Of a stretch of DNA of 64,000 nt, positions 63,974 to 64,000 are shown one piece after another. This DNA is from Rikenellaceae bacterium (lineage in GTDB: Bacteria > Bacteroidota > Bacteroidia > Bacteroidales > Rikenellaceae), in assembly GCA_902363575.1 (NCBI GenBank), contig CABJAJ010000008.1:67827-131826 (forward strand), in the 5' to 3' direction. The stretch's first letter is position 1. Each line of letters begins with the position of its first letter. Position numbers and translations under genes: made by a program. The notes below the pieces were generated by a model, which ran no database searches, had not been told where the DNA came from, and worked only from the letters and a program-made list of their open reading frames with translations.

Positions 63974-64000
63974 TGTTTAAAACCATCCAACCCAAACGTG
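63974..64000 (+). CDS. Start of an unidentified gene (3' end outside window)
   Basis: An ATG followed by FKTIQPKR runs off the window. The promoter-like sequence and leader upstream support a start, but nine codons do not allow identification. Confidence 0.35.

Overview
The window looks like a chromosome segment of a Bacteroidales gut bacterium with high GC, most likely Alistipes or a close relative. Evidence: promoters of the Bacteroidetes type (TTTG, 19-20 nt, TAnnTTTG, for example ahead of tRNA-Glu and tRNA-Ser(GGA)), many Bacteroidetes-only families (DUF3575, DUF3868, Omp28, DUF6029, BatD/BatE, DUF4422), no encoded CCA on the tRNAs, and GC-rich core codon use. The genus is inferred; no 16S rRNA gene is present.

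Layout. 1-2.9 kb is the end of a prophage-like island (amidase, two small membrane proteins, tyrosine integrase) that abuts the 3' end of tRNA-Glu(CTC). 3-21 kb is chromosome: a DUF3298 lipoprotein, two tandem paralogous small-RNA candidates, a YD-repeat-like lipoprotein, a galactofuranose-type glycan cluster (GT2, glf, DUF4422 protein), a DUF5672 protein, an FAD dehydrogenase, tRNA-Leu, an orphan DUF3575/DUF3868/OmpA-TPR envelope module, manA, a zinc/cadmium-type P1B ATPase with a Fur-family regulator, and a PAS-rich histidine kinase. A structured RNA candidate follows at 21.3 kb.

21.95-34.54 kb is an AT-richer integrative mobilizable element of about 12.6 kb, inserted in the 3' end of tRNA-Ser(CGA). 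It has att repeats at both ends, GGGTGTA-type arm sites, an integrase, DUF3853, a RecA-like ATPase, a primase, an oriT-like region and a MobV-type relaxase, in an order reminiscent of the NBU family. Its cargo is a YhcG-type nuclease, an unrecognised coiled-coil protein, and a divergent module of an AraC regulator against an operon of metallo-hydrolase, cupin and two overlapping radical SAM genes. That module is the best candidate in the window for an undescribed system.

34.5-64 kb is housekeeping chromosome: tRNA-Thr, an SDR threonine dehydrogenase, prfC-nadB, queA, an antiporter, eno, an Omp28/DUF6029/TlpA/lipoprotein group, pyrH-thioredoxin-frr, dxs, a lipocalin, recR-batE-batD, fumarase, a three-repeat lipoprotein, fbaA, a small GNAT protein and tRNA-Ser(GGA). 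A nested palindromic repeat of about 120 bp lies exactly against the 3' end of tRNA-Ser(GGA). A second copy at 21.84-21.95 kb would have had the same position behind tRNA-Ser(CGA) before the mobile element inserted. Serine tRNA 3' ends are therefore a recurring insertion point here.
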